64,000 bases of DNA, taken from Macrotrachela quadricornifera. Taxonomy: Eukaryota > Rotifera > Eurotatoria > Philodinida > Philodinidae. The notes under the pieces are model-generated. The model searched no databases. It was not told the DNA's origin and worked only from the letters and a program-made list of their open reading frames with translations. The DNA is taken from assembly GCA_022393335.1 (NCBI GenBank), contig JAJEKB010021001.1, positions 120,772 to 184,771 of the forward strand, given 5' to 3'. The translations under genes were made by a program, and so were the position numbers. Shown here piece after piece: positions 23,785 to 36,003 of this stretch; position 1 is the stretch's first letter, and every line of letters begins with the position of its first letter.

Positions 23785-26700
23785 ATGCATAGGAACCTGT
23801 CGTATATCGAAGATGACATTGGAAACAATAGATTAAGCAAATGGTGGCATCATAGATGGGTTAAGATTTTCTTTATTTTATTTGTAGCTTTAGTAATTTT
23901 GGCAGTTACTCTTTCTCTGTTGTTAAAATTCGTCATTCTTGCTCCGAAAAAGTCAGAAAGCACCACTATCACTACAACATCAATGCCACTAATAACAACG
24001 ACAACAACAACATCACTATTACCAACGTCCACGACAACATCAACATCATTATCACCAACGACAACATCAACATCATCATCAACGTCAACATCAACGACAA
24101 CATCAATATTAATAACAACAACTACCACTCATCAGTCAGGTGAGTTGATTGTTTCCCTGCATCTCGGTAAAGTTTGAACTAAAAGAACCAATCATTTCAT
24201 TATGCATGCTTCACTCCTTATTATAAGAAAAAAAAAATATTTTCAAGAAATTCAGGCAAAGAAAAAATCAGGAAAAAGGACATTCTGGCTGTAGATAGGA
24301 TTAATCATTGATTACGATGTCAGTTTCCTGGATAGGTACTGACTATCGATTTTAGTTACTTTTCTAACTCTTCTGTAGAAGCATTATTGATCGATCAATT
24401 TTTTTGTCGAATATGAGATATTGACTCGTAACTGAGGTTGAGGAATGAAGTACGCTACGTTTACTTTCACTACTTATTGGACAATTAACTCTTTACCTGC
24501 GTTTGTCTACACCAATGGACATCGGAAGAACAGTTATAAAAAATTAATGAAGCATCTGATTGAGAAACTCTAAGAAGACTCTTTGTAGTGAACTTCATGA
24601 GTTACCAATTGATAAAAAAAACTTTGTTTTTCACTTCGCTCATTTAGAGATATGTGACTACTATGATCGATGATTTTGAAAAAAAAAACGATTTCATTGT
24701 GAAAGTAATTTTCAATTTCTGAGCAATCAATTTTCCGACGACCTATTGCGTGATATATACAGGAAAAGACGTTTATTAGTAGTGCGTTTAGTGTCTGGAA
24801 TTTTCAGAAGCGCTTAGAAGACCAAGATATGATAAAATATTCATTGGTTATTAGAGGATTTCTTCAGTGATAACGTCCTGGCTCTTAAAGATCCATGAAT
24901 CAATGCAAAAATTGTTTCAGTTATATCTCATTATAAAGCAAACATTTTTCTACTGGATGAAACATTTTTTCACTGAGATACATCCGTCTTACTGAATGAT
25001 AAAGAGAATTGGTCAATTTCTCCCCTGTACACCCCTCCTTCCCCAAGAAAGTACCATAAAATTGAAGAAACCATTTCATTGATCTCTTCATACTTTTGAC
25101 ACATTAGGGACATCAACATTTTGTTTCAGGGGTAATTTCATTGCTAGCACGTCTGGAATCCCTGTCGGGGGTAAAGGATTAAGGAAGAAATTAAAAAATA
25201 ATTATTAGGAATATAATAGTCGTTTCTGATTTCTTCGAGTATTCGAATAAGTTTCACAGTTGTTTTGGAGAATAAGGAGAATGAATTATATGATTGAAGC
25301 TGGTTTTACAGAAGTTTAAATCATTTCTCTATTTTTTTTGTATTCAATTTGTAATTAGACGAAACAATTATTTTTAAAAAAGCGATAATTTTCATTTTTT
25401 TATTATAATTGATGTCTAATCGATTAAAGTTGCATGATTTTAATTAACTATGAAAATATTTAATCTAATGTTCTCTTATTATTTGTTTGCATAAGCAAAA
25501 AGCTATAAATTTATAAAGAAATTATCACTAATTGATAAAATTATTTGAAAATTTGACTATACAGAACAAACGACTCGAAAAGATAAGGTTCATCTTCGCA
25601 ATATGATACAATATCATTTGTAATCCTTATACTGGAACCAAATTAGAAGAACCATCTTACCTAGATAGCGTTTTCCATTGAAGCAATCAGTATCAAGCCT
25701 TATCACGAGAAATTATTGTAAACTTCGGGAATCTATTCATTTCTCTTTGTATTACCCTAAAATAAGGAGGATTATTAAGATAATTTAAATTAATACAAAC
25801 TGTATATAATCAAAAGCTGATTAATTCCTACAAGGAACGCAACAGCAGACATCAAAATATTCATTTCTAAAATTATTTTAACACGTCTTGTCGTAGAAAC
25901 ACCTTTCATTCTACGAAATCTAAAATCCTCCACACATGATAAGATAATCTGAAGTATGCCATAATACACAATCTTCTTAGAAAGAATACAATCAGTTCAT
26001 TCTGTCTAGAATGGTCTAATACGAGTAGCATGCATAGTGCACGACGCATACATACAGCATCCGTATTATTAAATGGAAATGTGTTAGTTATTGGGGGATA
26101 CAATGGTAATACTCTAAGCAATGCTGAATTATATAATTCATCAACAGAAACTTGGGAAATGACTAGTAGTATGAATAAGATACGATATGGCCATACCGCA
26201 TCCGTACTAACAAGTGGAAAAGTATTAGTTACTGGCGGAATTGATGGTTTTGCCTTGAAGAGCGCTGAATTGTATGATCCATTAACAGAAATATGGACAG
26301 ATACCGGTAGTTTGAATCATGCACGACATGGACACACGGCATCCGTATTAAAAAATGGAAAAGTGTTAGCGGCTGGTGGAGAGAGCGGTATTACTGCTCT
26401 AAATAGTAGTGAATTGTATGATCCATCAACAGAAAGTTGGACATCTGTTAGCAGTATGCACGATGCACGATACGGACATACAGCATCTGTATTAACAAAT
26501 GAAAAAGTATTAGTTACTGGTGGAAGGAGTGGTGATACTACTCTAAGTAGTGCTGAATTATATGATCCATCAACAGAAACATGGGCAATTACTGGTAGTA
26601 TGGCTGATGCACGAGAGATACACACAGCATCTGTATTAACAAATGGAAAAGTATTAGTTACCGGGGGAACTAATGGTAGTATTGCTCTACATAGTGCCGA

Positions 26701-27097
26701 ATTGTATGATCCATCAACTGAAACTTGGACATCTATCAGTAATATGAATAATGCATTAGAGGTACATACAGCATCCGTCTTAACAGATGGAAAAGTTTTA
26801 ATTGCTGGTGGATATATGGGTACTAGTGCTGAATTATATGATCCATCAACAGAAACTTGGTCAAGTGGTGGTACTATGAATGATGCACGAATGTCACACA
26901 CAGCATCCTTATTAACAAATGGAAAAGTATTAGTGACTGGGGGATATGATCGTCAAAATTATCTAAACAGCGCTGAGTTGTATGATCCCTCAAGAAGAAT
27001 TATAACAACTATCAATGAAATGAATACTGTAATAGCAAATGAAAAATTATTAGTTATTGGTGAAGAGAATGGTACAGTTCTCAACAGTGTATACTGA
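23785..27097 (+). CDS. Type II membrane protein with Thr/Ser-rich stalk and kelch repeats
   Basis: Two-exon model: exon 1 23785-24139, intron 24140-26009 (CAG|GTGAGT ... TTCATTCTGTCTAG), exon 2 26010-27097; 480 aa. The splice phases fit: one base from exon 1 joins two of exon 2 to make Glu, followed by WSNTSSM, which completes the kelch pattern W..T.SM..AR..HTASVL. Residues 1-27 are a short basic cytoplasmic tail, 28-53 a membrane anchor, and 57-117 a Thr/Ser-rich, likely O-glycosylated stalk. The rest is seven kelch-type repeats of about 47 aa (HTASVL.NGKVLVTGG...SAELYDPSTETW) plus a degenerate eighth. Kelch repeats form beta-propellers that bind proteins or glycans, so a cell-surface or secretory-pathway receptor is likely. 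The 1.87-kb intron is far longer than the other introns here; extra exons inside it cannot be excluded. Confidence 0.72.
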
Positions 27098-28194
27098 TAT
27101 CATAATTCGAACAAATTAACATTAATCCTTTGATCACAACTATCTTATTTTAATAATCATAAATCTTTTCTTTTTATTCATTTTTTAGTTGATGTATCTC
27201 TAAAAGTTTATTAGAACATAAATTTGTTTCTGTATTTGTATGTCTGATAGTCAGTTTGATCGTTACAATAGCTTTTAGTGACTTTTTACAGATTGGTCTT
27301 AATTGAATAGATTCATCCTCTGTTTACATTAACGTAGATTCAATGTTCATTTTAAAATATAATAGAGCGAATTTTTCGTAATCAGCGAGTTTTCTGATTA
27401 AAATTAATATTGCGCAGTAATTTGGAAATACAAATATATCGATGTTAGAGAGAACATTAACTGAGCCAAATCGCCTTTCCAAAAGAATATATACAATTTA
27501 AAAATTAAGTTCATATTTACGATTAATAGAAATATCTATTTTGTTTGGACATAATGTGTGATATGTTCCAAATATCCCACGTCTCTTTTTTTTGGAATTA
27601 TTTAAAGTGAAAAAGAGATAGATCATTGTTGTTTTAGTCTTCATTTCATATATCCGATTTTTTTTCAAATATGCTATCTATAAATATTTATATGAATATA
27701 TCCAATCTAAGAATAGATGAAATCCGGATTTTTCTTTATCTCGTTTAAGATTTTTTATTGGTTCTAGTTATACGAGTGAGAAATTTTTTGTTAGAATTCA
27801 TAGTTCTTGAATACATATATACAATTTCTATTCTTAGAAATAGTTTTAAGATATTTCTGAAATTAATTCTAAATTTTAATACTCACTTTGACTATGTTTA
27901 TCGAGCATCACAAGCAAAACTCAAAAGATATGTAAATATATTTCTTATCCTCAGAGAGTTAAGGCGAGTCATCAAAACTTTCTTGTTCCATCTTTGAAAA
28001 CAATCAAAAATCGTAGTTGTTCGTTTCACGTTGCTTCAACTTTATCTTATTTTTGATCGTACAATCAATTAGACTCATCAGTATGATTTGACTAGAAAAA
28101 TTTCAATTAAATTTTTATTTATATTCAATTTCGAAATATATATATATTTATCTAAATTATATACTGAGAATTAAATTTCTTTTTTACAGTATAT
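27098..28194. other. Intergenic between convergent genes
   Basis: 3' flanks of the kelch gene (plus) and the DUF4326 gene (minus). AT-rich; nothing recognised. Confidence 0.45.
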
Positions 28195-28632
28195 CTAACT
28201 GTCCGAATTTTTAACAGATTGTTGAACTTCTCTTTGAAATAATTCTCGAAGAATATCTCCATGACACCGATTAGGTTTACACCAACATCCTAATCTTTTT
28301 CCAGCAAGTTCATGTAAATCATTGAGTAATTTATTTTGATTTGATTCAATATATTTCTTATATCGATCTATAGCACCATCTCGTCCATATTGTTTAACAG
28401 AATAAGGATTATGCCATTTACTTTGTTTTAATTGCCAACCACCCATATTACAAGCACGACCAATATAAATATCACAATCTTGTACAATTTTTCCTTTTGA
28501 ACGATGTAAATGAACTACTGTAGGTGGACGAGGTATTGATTGAATTTCATTTGTTGATGCATCTGACTTTAATAATTTAGAATGATGATCTGATGATTCA
28601 TCGATATTTTTACGTTTCTTATCTTGTTCCAT
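28195..28632 (-). CDS. DUF4326 domain protein
   Basis: Single-exon 145-aa protein. Residues 1-38 are a low-complexity charged tail (MEQDKKRKNI and so on). Residues 39-133 match the DUF4326 pattern: VVHLHRSKGKIV, DIYIGRACNMGGW, SKWHNPYSVKQYGRDGAI, YKKYIES and LGCWCKPNRCHGDIL (114-128). The Cys/His-rich end (C117, C119, C124, H125) could bind metal. The domain is known from phages, bacteria and scattered eukaryotes, and its biochemical role is unknown to me. The start at 28632 is the only Met upstream of the domain. It is encoded with the same AT-rich codons as its neighbours, so any transfer is not recent. Confidence 0.82.
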   Translation of the reverse strand: MEQDKKRKNIDESSDHHSKLLKSDASTNEIQSIPRPPTVVHLHRSKGKIVQDCDIYIGRACNMGGWQLKQSKWHNPYSVKQYGRDGAIDRYKKYIESNQNKLLNDLHELAGKRLGCWCKPNRCHGDILRELFQREVQQSVKNSDS

Positions 28633-31578
28633 TACTAAAAAGATTTACAAATAGTTACTACATAGTTTGAATAAAATAATTTCTATGTAGAATTTTTTCC
28701 AGTAAGTCAATCTATTCGCAAATAAGTAATAGGATCATTTCATATATACGAAAGTATAATCAAGTTTATAAAATCAAATAAAAAAAAAATAACTAACAAC
28801 TAAATTTTTCATGTGCTTTAATCAATCAGTTTGAGATAACGTTTTCGACAAACAAATTCGTCAATTATTGTCCTAAGATCAAGTTGTTCTGTGATATTCT
28901 TATGGATAGGTCGACAATACAAGAGAAAAATTCATATAATGAAAGAACCCATACACGATAGACAATAAAGGAAAAATCCTTAAAATAAGTTGATGTAAAG
29001 AGAATTAGAAAAGGAAGAACATATACGTACGATGACATAAGTAATGAGGAAAAATTCTTATAATTGCATCCGAATAAAATAAAGATCATAACAAGGTTTT
29101 CACAAGAAAATCCATCAGTCTGAAATAAGAGTGAAAAGAACGCACTATACGACATAATATTATAAGAGAAAAAAATGTGATACTACCTAAACAGCAGCTA
29201 AAGGATATTTCATAAGTTTCGACTCGTTTATATATTTTTTTCTATCTTTCTCATATTTAATCATTGAAAGATATTGAATATATACTTTTCAAGAAGAACA
29301 TTCAAACTGTCAATCAAAACAATTGTATTATATTTTCATAAACTCTAAGACAGAACTGTATCGATAAAGTCTGAAAAAGATTTTTCTATAAGAAATTACT
29401 TTTTAGTACTTTGTGAATATTTCTTTTAGTTTAGGATGTTTTCACTTAATATTTCTTCAAAAAATAGCTTGAGCAATTACCTTTTAAAAGAATAACTGGA
29501 AAGCATGTCTGGACAGTAAGACTTCAAAAAGATCCACTTTCACAGATTTTTTGTTTCTGAAAACTAATTATTTCTTATCACCGAATGAAATAAGATTCAT
29601 GCCATTATGAATTATATCCTATCCAAGAGCTATTTTTATTGGATTTGTTAAAGAATTGTACGAGATATCTGTTGATAAAAACAATTAAGTCAACCTGTTA
29701 ACAACTAAAAGAAAATATTTATGATGATGTATTTCTCTCTCAGAGTTCATGCAAAACTAATACAATTTTCGTTCTGATTGGTATCTTGGATACTTCTCTT
29801 GAAAAATATATACATTCAATATCTTCCCACAATTGAATATATTAGAGATAGAAAAAAAATCAAAAGGTGGTCGAAACTTCTACAACATCCCTTATAAGTA
29901 AACTTGACGAAAATTGAGAGAGGTTTATTCGATCTCCAAGGGGAGGATCAATCATCCTATATCTAAAAATAGCACTTGAAATTCTCCAGAAACCTATATA
30001 GATAGCTAGACTAAAAGACTATTTTAGATGTATTTCAAAAGAGACAAAAACTAAGGCCACAAATAACGAATGTCTCATAATAAAGCGGTGCACTTTGTAT
30101 GTCATGTTTGGATATCTAAAAATTGTAAATCTTTTCATGCTGCATCTTGTGACATATTTTACTTTTTTAAAAGAAAACAGATTAATCGATAAAAAAGATT
30201 CTCGTTTGTGTAAAAAGAATGATTTTTACACAATAATGAAAATTGGTTATACACAATTTGTCTTCTTAATAAAATGTATTTAGAGATTTAAAATATGAAA
30301 TACAATATATGACCCTTTACTATGAGACATTCATTATTTACTTTTTACAGTTATTCACATGTATTTAGTTTTTGTCTCTTTTCAAATATATTTCTTAGCA
30401 GAGAAAAAATATCTAATTCTATATTTTTATAAATTAAAATAGAGGACAAATGTTTTAAAGTCTTACTTTATTGACGAGAATAAGAATATATTTGATAAAG
30501 AATGAAAAGAAAAGAAAAATGTGACTACAAAAACAGAGTAACCATCTATACCATGATTCATATAGAAATATTTCATAAGAACGAAAGAAATAAACGTAAC
30601 CTTTTTTTTTTTCTTTTCCTTTCAACATAATTGATTATTTTTATATTAGAATAGCAACATAGAAATAACTAAAGTTTTATATTATATTACATGTTATTCT
30701 GATTTCTTTATTGTATGAAATTTCATAGTGTAAGTAATTTCAAATTGTTATGACAAATACAGATGATTAAAATCTTTCTATTTAATATCAACTTTTGTAA
30801 AATCTTCTTCGGTAAAAAAAACTACTAAGATAAAATCAACATACTAAAATCTTATATGAAATATTTACAACAAAATTGTTTTTATATTTTCTTTTAATTA
30901 AAATACATCATATGATCATTAAAGTATCTGCCCTCCACTAGATATGACTGGATATACATAAGAAAAATAAATATAGACGAAAGGTATGCATGAATGAATA
31001 GTAATAAAAAATAACAAGGACACATATGCCCATACACATATATATATAGGTAAAAGTAAACGAATCGGTTTTGTGGACATGTAAAATAACTGAGAGCAAA
31101 CAAATGGACGGTAATATTATTTATATAATATTTATTAAGAAAGGTAATACTTTGATAATTAATTTTTATAAAATAAACAGATAACAAAAGTCATTCGATT
31201 AAAAAACAAAACTATCAATAAAAGTATCAATCTTTCATTTGATATTTTTTTTGTTTTTTTCTCTATACGTATTTCTCTTCTATATAAAATTCAATTGTAT
31301 GTATGACATAAATATATAGAAAATAGTTAAATAGATATCATTATCGAGAATGACAGTAAAACTATACCTTTAGTTTCTCTTATTGAGAATCAACATTAAT
31401 TAATAGTTAATCATAATCAGATAATAACCTTACATCTTTATTTTTCTGTTTTTGCTTTTTCGATGATAAAATCTAGTTATAAATGCTGAAGTTACTATAG
31501 TAAGTAAAGTAAAATTGAACGTTTTTTTTTTTTAATTTAAGATAAAATTCATAGTAAATATAATAATAATATATTCAA
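28633..31578. other. Intergenic, nothing recognised
   Basis: 2.9 kb of AT-rich sequence with poly-A/T runs and no supportable gene. The open frames near 28.9-29.2 and 30.9-31.2 kb are Phe/Tyr/Leu-rich chance translations. Confidence 0.45.
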
Positions 31579-33534
31579 ATGACACTTCGAAATCGAAAAG
31601 AAGATTTAAATGAGATTGATAATGATTCTGTTAATGAAAAAGATGATTCCAGTAAAAATATACTTGAACATGCAATTAATCGTCCACCAAAACCTCCAGG
31701 ACCTGCATTAGGTCCATATTTTCAATTTCTTACAACTGATCTTGATAATATGAAATGGATAGGAAGTGTTTTAATCTTTCGACATATATCATTTAATCAA
31801 CCAGAAATGGAATTTATTTCTGATGCTAAAGTTAAATATGATTGGGAAATTTTATATGAGAATTTATTTGATATGCGTGCATATCGAATTAATCTTTTTA
31901 TTGAATTACGTCCTGGTGGAGGTGATGAAATAGTTCAATGGAAAATTAATTGGGGTGATTGTTCAACAAATGGTTTATTTCATATAGCTCGATTAGAACA
32001 AAAATGGCGTGGAGGATTTTTTTCATGTAATGGTTTTGATGCAACAATTCCAAAAGAAATTGCAGAAGGTTTAAATTATGATCATGTTTGGAATCATTTA
32101 AATTCTATACATGAACAATCACCATTACATTTATTATTATGGGGTGGTGATCAAAGTTATAATGATTTTGTTATTGAAGATATACCATTTTTACAAGATT
32201 GGGCTTTATTACCATGGGAAGAAAAATGGATACATAAATTAACTGATGATGCAAAAAGAGAAATAGAACAATATTATTTTTATACATATGCTGAACATTG
32301 GGATCGTCGACCAGAAATGAAACGAGCATTAGGTTCAGTTCCAAGTTTAATGCAGTGGGATGATCATGATATATTTGATGGAGCTGGTTCTTATCCTGCA
32401 TTACTTCAACAAAGTCCAATTATGACAGGATTATTTGAATTAGCACAAAAAATGCGTCTTCTTTTTCAACATCATACAACACTTGATAAAGCTCGAAAAC
32501 ATCGTTTATTTGGTTATCAAGGACATAATTATCTTGCACGTTGTGGACCTAATTTAATGATATTAGGTACAGATGGTCGTACTGAACGAACAGCTAAAAC
32601 AGTCCAACATGATAATACATGGGATATAATTTTTGATAAACTTGATAAACCAGTTGATGATGTTAAACATTTAATTGTTTTATTTCCAGTACCATTTTCA
32701 TTTGTTCGTTTTAAATTATTTGAATCTGTACTTGAACGTTTCAAAAATATCGCATTAAAATGGCATAATATTCCATTATTAAAAAATACAAATTCTGTTT
32801 TTGGTTTACCTGAACCATATGATGATCTTCTTGATGAATGGGCACATAATGATCATATTGAAGAACGAAATCGTACACTTCAACGTTTTCAACATATATC
32901 TCAAAAAAATAAAGTTCGTATTACATTTTTTAGTGGTGATGTTCATTGTTGTGGTGTTAGTCGATTTCAAACATTAGAAAGAAGCTATTTATCACCAATA
33001 AATGATAGTAAATTAATGTATCAAATAATATCATCTGCTATTGTTAATAAACCACCACCAAGAATATTTATAATGAGTGCACATTTTTTTGGAACAAAAT
33101 GGTATCCAGTTGATAATACTGAAGAAGAATTAATTGATTTTTTTCAACGTATGCCGGAAAATAGTTCAAGATTATTTCTTAAAAAATTATTACCAAATCG
33201 TAATTGGTGTTATTTTGAACAATGTGGAGATATAACAGCAACAACTACAAATTTTGTTCAAAGAAATATTTTTCATAGAATATGGTTTTATATACAATTT
33301 TTATTTTTATTTCTTGGTATAGGTTATTTATTTCGATGGTTTAAAATTGGAAGAAAAAATACTGAAATACGTCAAAAATTACGTGGAGATCCATATCATC
33401 AACGTATTGAAACAGATCAAAAACAAGATGAATTCAATAATTTAAAAGTACGATTTTGGTTAGAAAGTACTCAAGATAGTGAAGAAGATCCAACATTTGG
33501 TAGTTATGATTTATTTATTCCTTCTCTAAAATAA
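31579..33534 (+). CDS. PhoD-like metallophosphatase with C-terminal membrane segment
   Basis: Single-exon 651-aa protein. Metallophosphatase landmarks of the PhoD family appear in order: LLLWGGDQSYND (186-196), MQWDDHDIFDGAGSYP (258-273), LGTDGRTERT (329-338) and FFSGDVHCCGVSRF (450-463). The last is the GDVH metal-binding motif. PhoD-family enzymes are phosphomonoesterases or phosphodiesterases using a bimetal centre. Residues 1-180 form an N-terminal beta-rich region, as in the long fungal-type members. A hydrophobic stretch at 568-586 is a probable membrane anchor, followed by a charged tail to 651. The start is the first Met, after AT-rich leader. No signal peptide is visible. The next gene on the same strand starts 477 bp downstream; a shared transcript is not implied. 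Substrate unknown. Confidence 0.85.
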   Translation: MTLRNRKEDLNEIDNDSVNEKDDSSKNILEHAINRPPKPPGPALGPYFQFLTTDLDNMKWIGSVLIFRHISFNQPEMEFISDAKVKYDWEILYENLFDMRAYRINLFIELRPGGGDEIVQWKINWGDCSTNGLFHIARLEQKWRGGFFSCNGFDATIPKEIAEGLNYDHVWNHLNSIHEQSPLHLLLWGGDQSYNDFVIEDIPFLQDWALLPWEEKWIHKLTDDAKREIEQYYFYTYAEHWDRRPEMKRALGSVPSLMQWDDHDIFDGAGSYPALLQQSPIMTGLFELAQKMRLLFQHHTTLDKARKHRLFGYQGHNYLARCGPNLMILGTDGRTERTAKTVQHDNTWDIIFDKLDKPVDDVKHLIVLFPVPFSFVRFKLFESVLERFKNIALKWHNIPLLKNTNSVFGLPEPYDDLLDEWAHNDHIEERNRTLQRFQHISQKNKVRITFFSGDVHCCGVSRFQTLERSYLSPINDSKLMYQIISSAIVNKPPPRIFIMSAHFFGTKWYPVDNTEEELIDFFQRMPENSSRLFLKKLLPNRNWCYFEQCGDITATTTNFVQRNIFHRIWFYIQFLFLFLGIGYLFRWFKIGRKNTEIRQKLRGDPYHQRIETDQKQDEFNNLKVRFWLESTQDSEEDPTFGSYDLFIPSLK

Positions 33535-34011
33535 TACTTTTCCAGTTTTATATGAATAAAAACAAAAAACTTTTGTTTTTTTTTCTTTTTCTATTTCATA
33601 ATATTTCTCGTTACATATATTATTAATAAAATATTAGCATTGTATTTTTTTCTTATATATAAATACTAGACCGTATATGAATCGGGTACTACAACTATGA
33701 TGATATAAACAATGTGACCTATTATTCATCTATTGCATAACTGTTTCTTATCTTATCTTGAATTTTTTTGTTTTATTTCATTCTTAAACTATGAATTGTT
33801 ATTAATTAATATCAACTTGAATTTGATAGTAAAGGATTATAATTCTTTTTCTAAAGTTTAAAAAAAATATGTACTTGAAAATATCCGAAAAAGGAGAACA
33901 TTTCTTTAATCCAATTAAAATGTCTTTTTATATATATATATAACATTAAAAAGAGCATATATCTTATTTTATAAAAAAAAATAAGAATAGTCATTTTTTG
34001 TTTGAAGATTA
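33535..34011. other. Intergenic between two plus-strand genes
   Basis: AT-rich 3' flank of the phosphatase gene and 5' flank of the peptidase gene. AATAAA-like words are present at 33554 and 33626. No other feature. Confidence 0.5.
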
Positions 34012-36003
34012 ATGATTATTCAAATCGAATTTTATTTATTATTTATTTTAAATATATATATATGTTGGTCATTTAAAATAAAATCAAAACTTACACTTGA
34101 TGAATTTTTTAATTCTACAGATTTTTCATCATTAAATTTTTCTCCATCTGGTAAATATTTATTATTTCAAACAATACATTCAGAATGGAATTCTAGTTTA
34201 TTTGAAAATAATTTATGGTTATATAATATTGAAACACAAGAGAAAAAATTAATTATTAAAAAATTTAATCAATCATTAAAACCACAATGGTCACCAAGTG
34301 GAAATTTATTTGCATTTTTATATAATGATAAACTAAAGAATTTTATTTACTTTTATTCAATTTTATCAAATGAATTATTATCTATTCAAATAAATGTAGA
34401 AAATCCATCACTTTTAACATGGTCTAATAATGATTCATCCCTTTACATAGTTACAACAACATCATCATCATCATCAATTGAAGATTTTATTTCATATCGA
34501 CAACATATAAATAATGTTACTAGTACAATTCTTCGTCTTGATATCGATATAAAAAATCAATTATCACCAATAATAGAAAATATTATTAAAAAAATTCCAT
34601 TTCTTATTGGTGAATTATTATATATTCCAATTAATGAAAAACTTATATTTACATCAATATCAACAATTATAGAAGATATAGATGCTTTTGAAATATATTC
34701 AATTGATCTACAAAATTCATCATTATTAACAAAATTAACAAATAATAAAGAATTTGAAATACAATTAAAATTATCAAATGATGGTAAACATATTTTATTT
34801 CGAAAATATACAAGAAGATCAAGTCAACCAGAATTTAATGATACACAACGTCAATTATATTCATTAAATTTAATAAATGGACAAATTGAACGTTTTGGAA
34901 AAGATTTTTTTGGAAATATTATTGGATATATAACAAAATTTGATGGTGGAGTTTATATTCTTGGACAAATAGGTACTCAAGTTCAAATATATACACAACA
35001 ATCATCAATAGAAAATTTAATTCATCAATTAGGATGGAATGGAACTTATGAACAAATATCATCATCAATATATCAACCTCGTTCAATTGCATTTGTTTAT
35101 TCATCATTTAATAAACCAAAAGAAATTTATTTTGTACATGATATTAATCAACTTCAATCAGCACAAGCAATAACAAATGAAAATTATTTATTAACTCAAA
35201 GAAATATACCTAAAGCGAAATTATATCAATGGAAAAATAATCAAGATGATGAAATCATTGAAGGAATTCTTCATTATCCACCTGATAAATTCGAATTTAA
35301 AAATTTACCACTTTTTGTTCTCATTCATGGTGGTCCATATGAAGCTAGTCTAAATAGTTTTCAAGCTGGATGGTATAATTGGGCTCCATTAGCTGCTACA
35401 CAAGGATGGTTAGTTTTAGAACCAAATTATTGTGGATCAGCAGGATATGGTGATCAATTTACTAATGAAATTCGTCGTCAACCTTTAACTCGACCAACTA
35501 GAGATATACTTTCAGGTATTGATCAATTGATTAAAGATGGTATTGTTAATCCAAATAAATTAGCTATTGGTGGATATAGTTATGGTGGATTTTTAACAAA
35601 TTGGTTAATTACACAAACTACACGTTTTAATGCTGCTCTATCTGGTTCAGGTGCAGTTGATCATTCATCTGCTTGGGGTACAATGGATTTACCAATACTT
35701 TTTCATCATTTATTTGGTGGATTTCCATGGGATATGTCACATATTTATCAAATTGAATCACCTATATATCATTTAGATAAAGTACGTACTCCTACACATA
35801 TTGTTACAGGTGAAAAAGATACACGAGTTGATGCTGCACAATCTTATATATTGGAACGTGCTCTCTATTATCTTGGTATACCTGTAAAATTAATTATTCT
35901 TCCAAATGAAGGACATGATTTAGAGAATAATCCTTGGCATGGAAAAATAAAAGTTCGAGAAGAACTTAAATGGTTACAGAAATATGGTTTTCAATCAAGA
36001 TAA
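34012..36003 (+). CDS. Secreted S9 family serine peptidase (prolyl oligopeptidase/acylaminoacyl-peptidase type)
   Basis: Single-exon 663-aa protein. Residues 1-20 are a hydrophobic signal peptide (FYLLFILNIYICW core), implying secretion or entry to the secretory pathway. Residues ~25-400 are the predicted beta-propeller, with repeated NFSPSGKYLLF and QWSPSGNLFAF strands. Residues ~415-660 are the alpha/beta-hydrolase domain with the oxyanion segment HGGPY (439-443), nucleophile Ser523 in GGYSYGG, Asp603 in GEKDTRVD and His635 in NEGHD. The order and spacing fit MEROPS S9C-like peptidases (acylaminoacyl-peptidase and DPP5-like enzymes), which release residues or dipeptides from short peptides. 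All catalytic residues are present, so it should be active. Several Asn-x-Ser/Thr sites fit a secreted glycoprotein. The exact subfamily and substrate are inferred. Confidence 0.9.
   Translation: MIIQIEFYLLFILNIYICWSFKIKSKLTLDEFFNSTDFSSLNFSPSGKYLLFQTIHSEWNSSLFENNLWLYNIETQEKKLIIKKFNQSLKPQWSPSGNLFAFLYNDKLKNFIYFYSILSNELLSIQINVENPSLLTWSNNDSSLYIVTTTSSSSSIEDFISYRQHINNVTSTILRLDIDIKNQLSPIIENIIKKIPFLIGELLYIPINEKLIFTSISTIIEDIDAFEIYSIDLQNSSLLTKLTNNKEFEIQLKLSNDGKHILFRKYTRRSSQPEFNDTQRQLYSLNLINGQIERFGKDFFGNIIGYITKFDGGVYILGQIGTQVQIYTQQSSIENLIHQLGWNGTYEQISSSIYQPRSIAFVYSSFNKPKEIYFVHDINQLQSAQAITNENYLLTQRNIPKAKLYQWKNNQDDEIIEGILHYPPDKFEFKNLPLFVLIHGGPYEASLNSFQAGWYNWAPLAATQGWLVLEPNYCGSAGYGDQFTNEIRRQPLTRPTRDILSGIDQLIKDGIVNPNKLAIGGYSYGGFLTNWLITQTTRFNAALSGSGAVDHSSAWGTMDLPILFHHLFGGFPWDMSHIYQIESPIYHLDKVRTPTHIVTGEKDTRVDAAQSYILERALYYLGIPVKLIILPNEGHDLENNPWHGKIKVREELKWLQKYGFQSR

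Noticed and set aside
23850..24128. Val/Asp-rich minus-strand frame
   Set aside because: Antisense of the Thr/Ser stalk codons; low-complexity shadow.
26317..26901. 194-aa minus-strand frame
   Set aside because: Antisense shadow of the kelch repeats.
31579..36003. Phosphatase and peptidase as an operon
   Set aside because: Same strand, but 477 bp apart with their own polyadenylation-like words; nothing shows a shared transcript.
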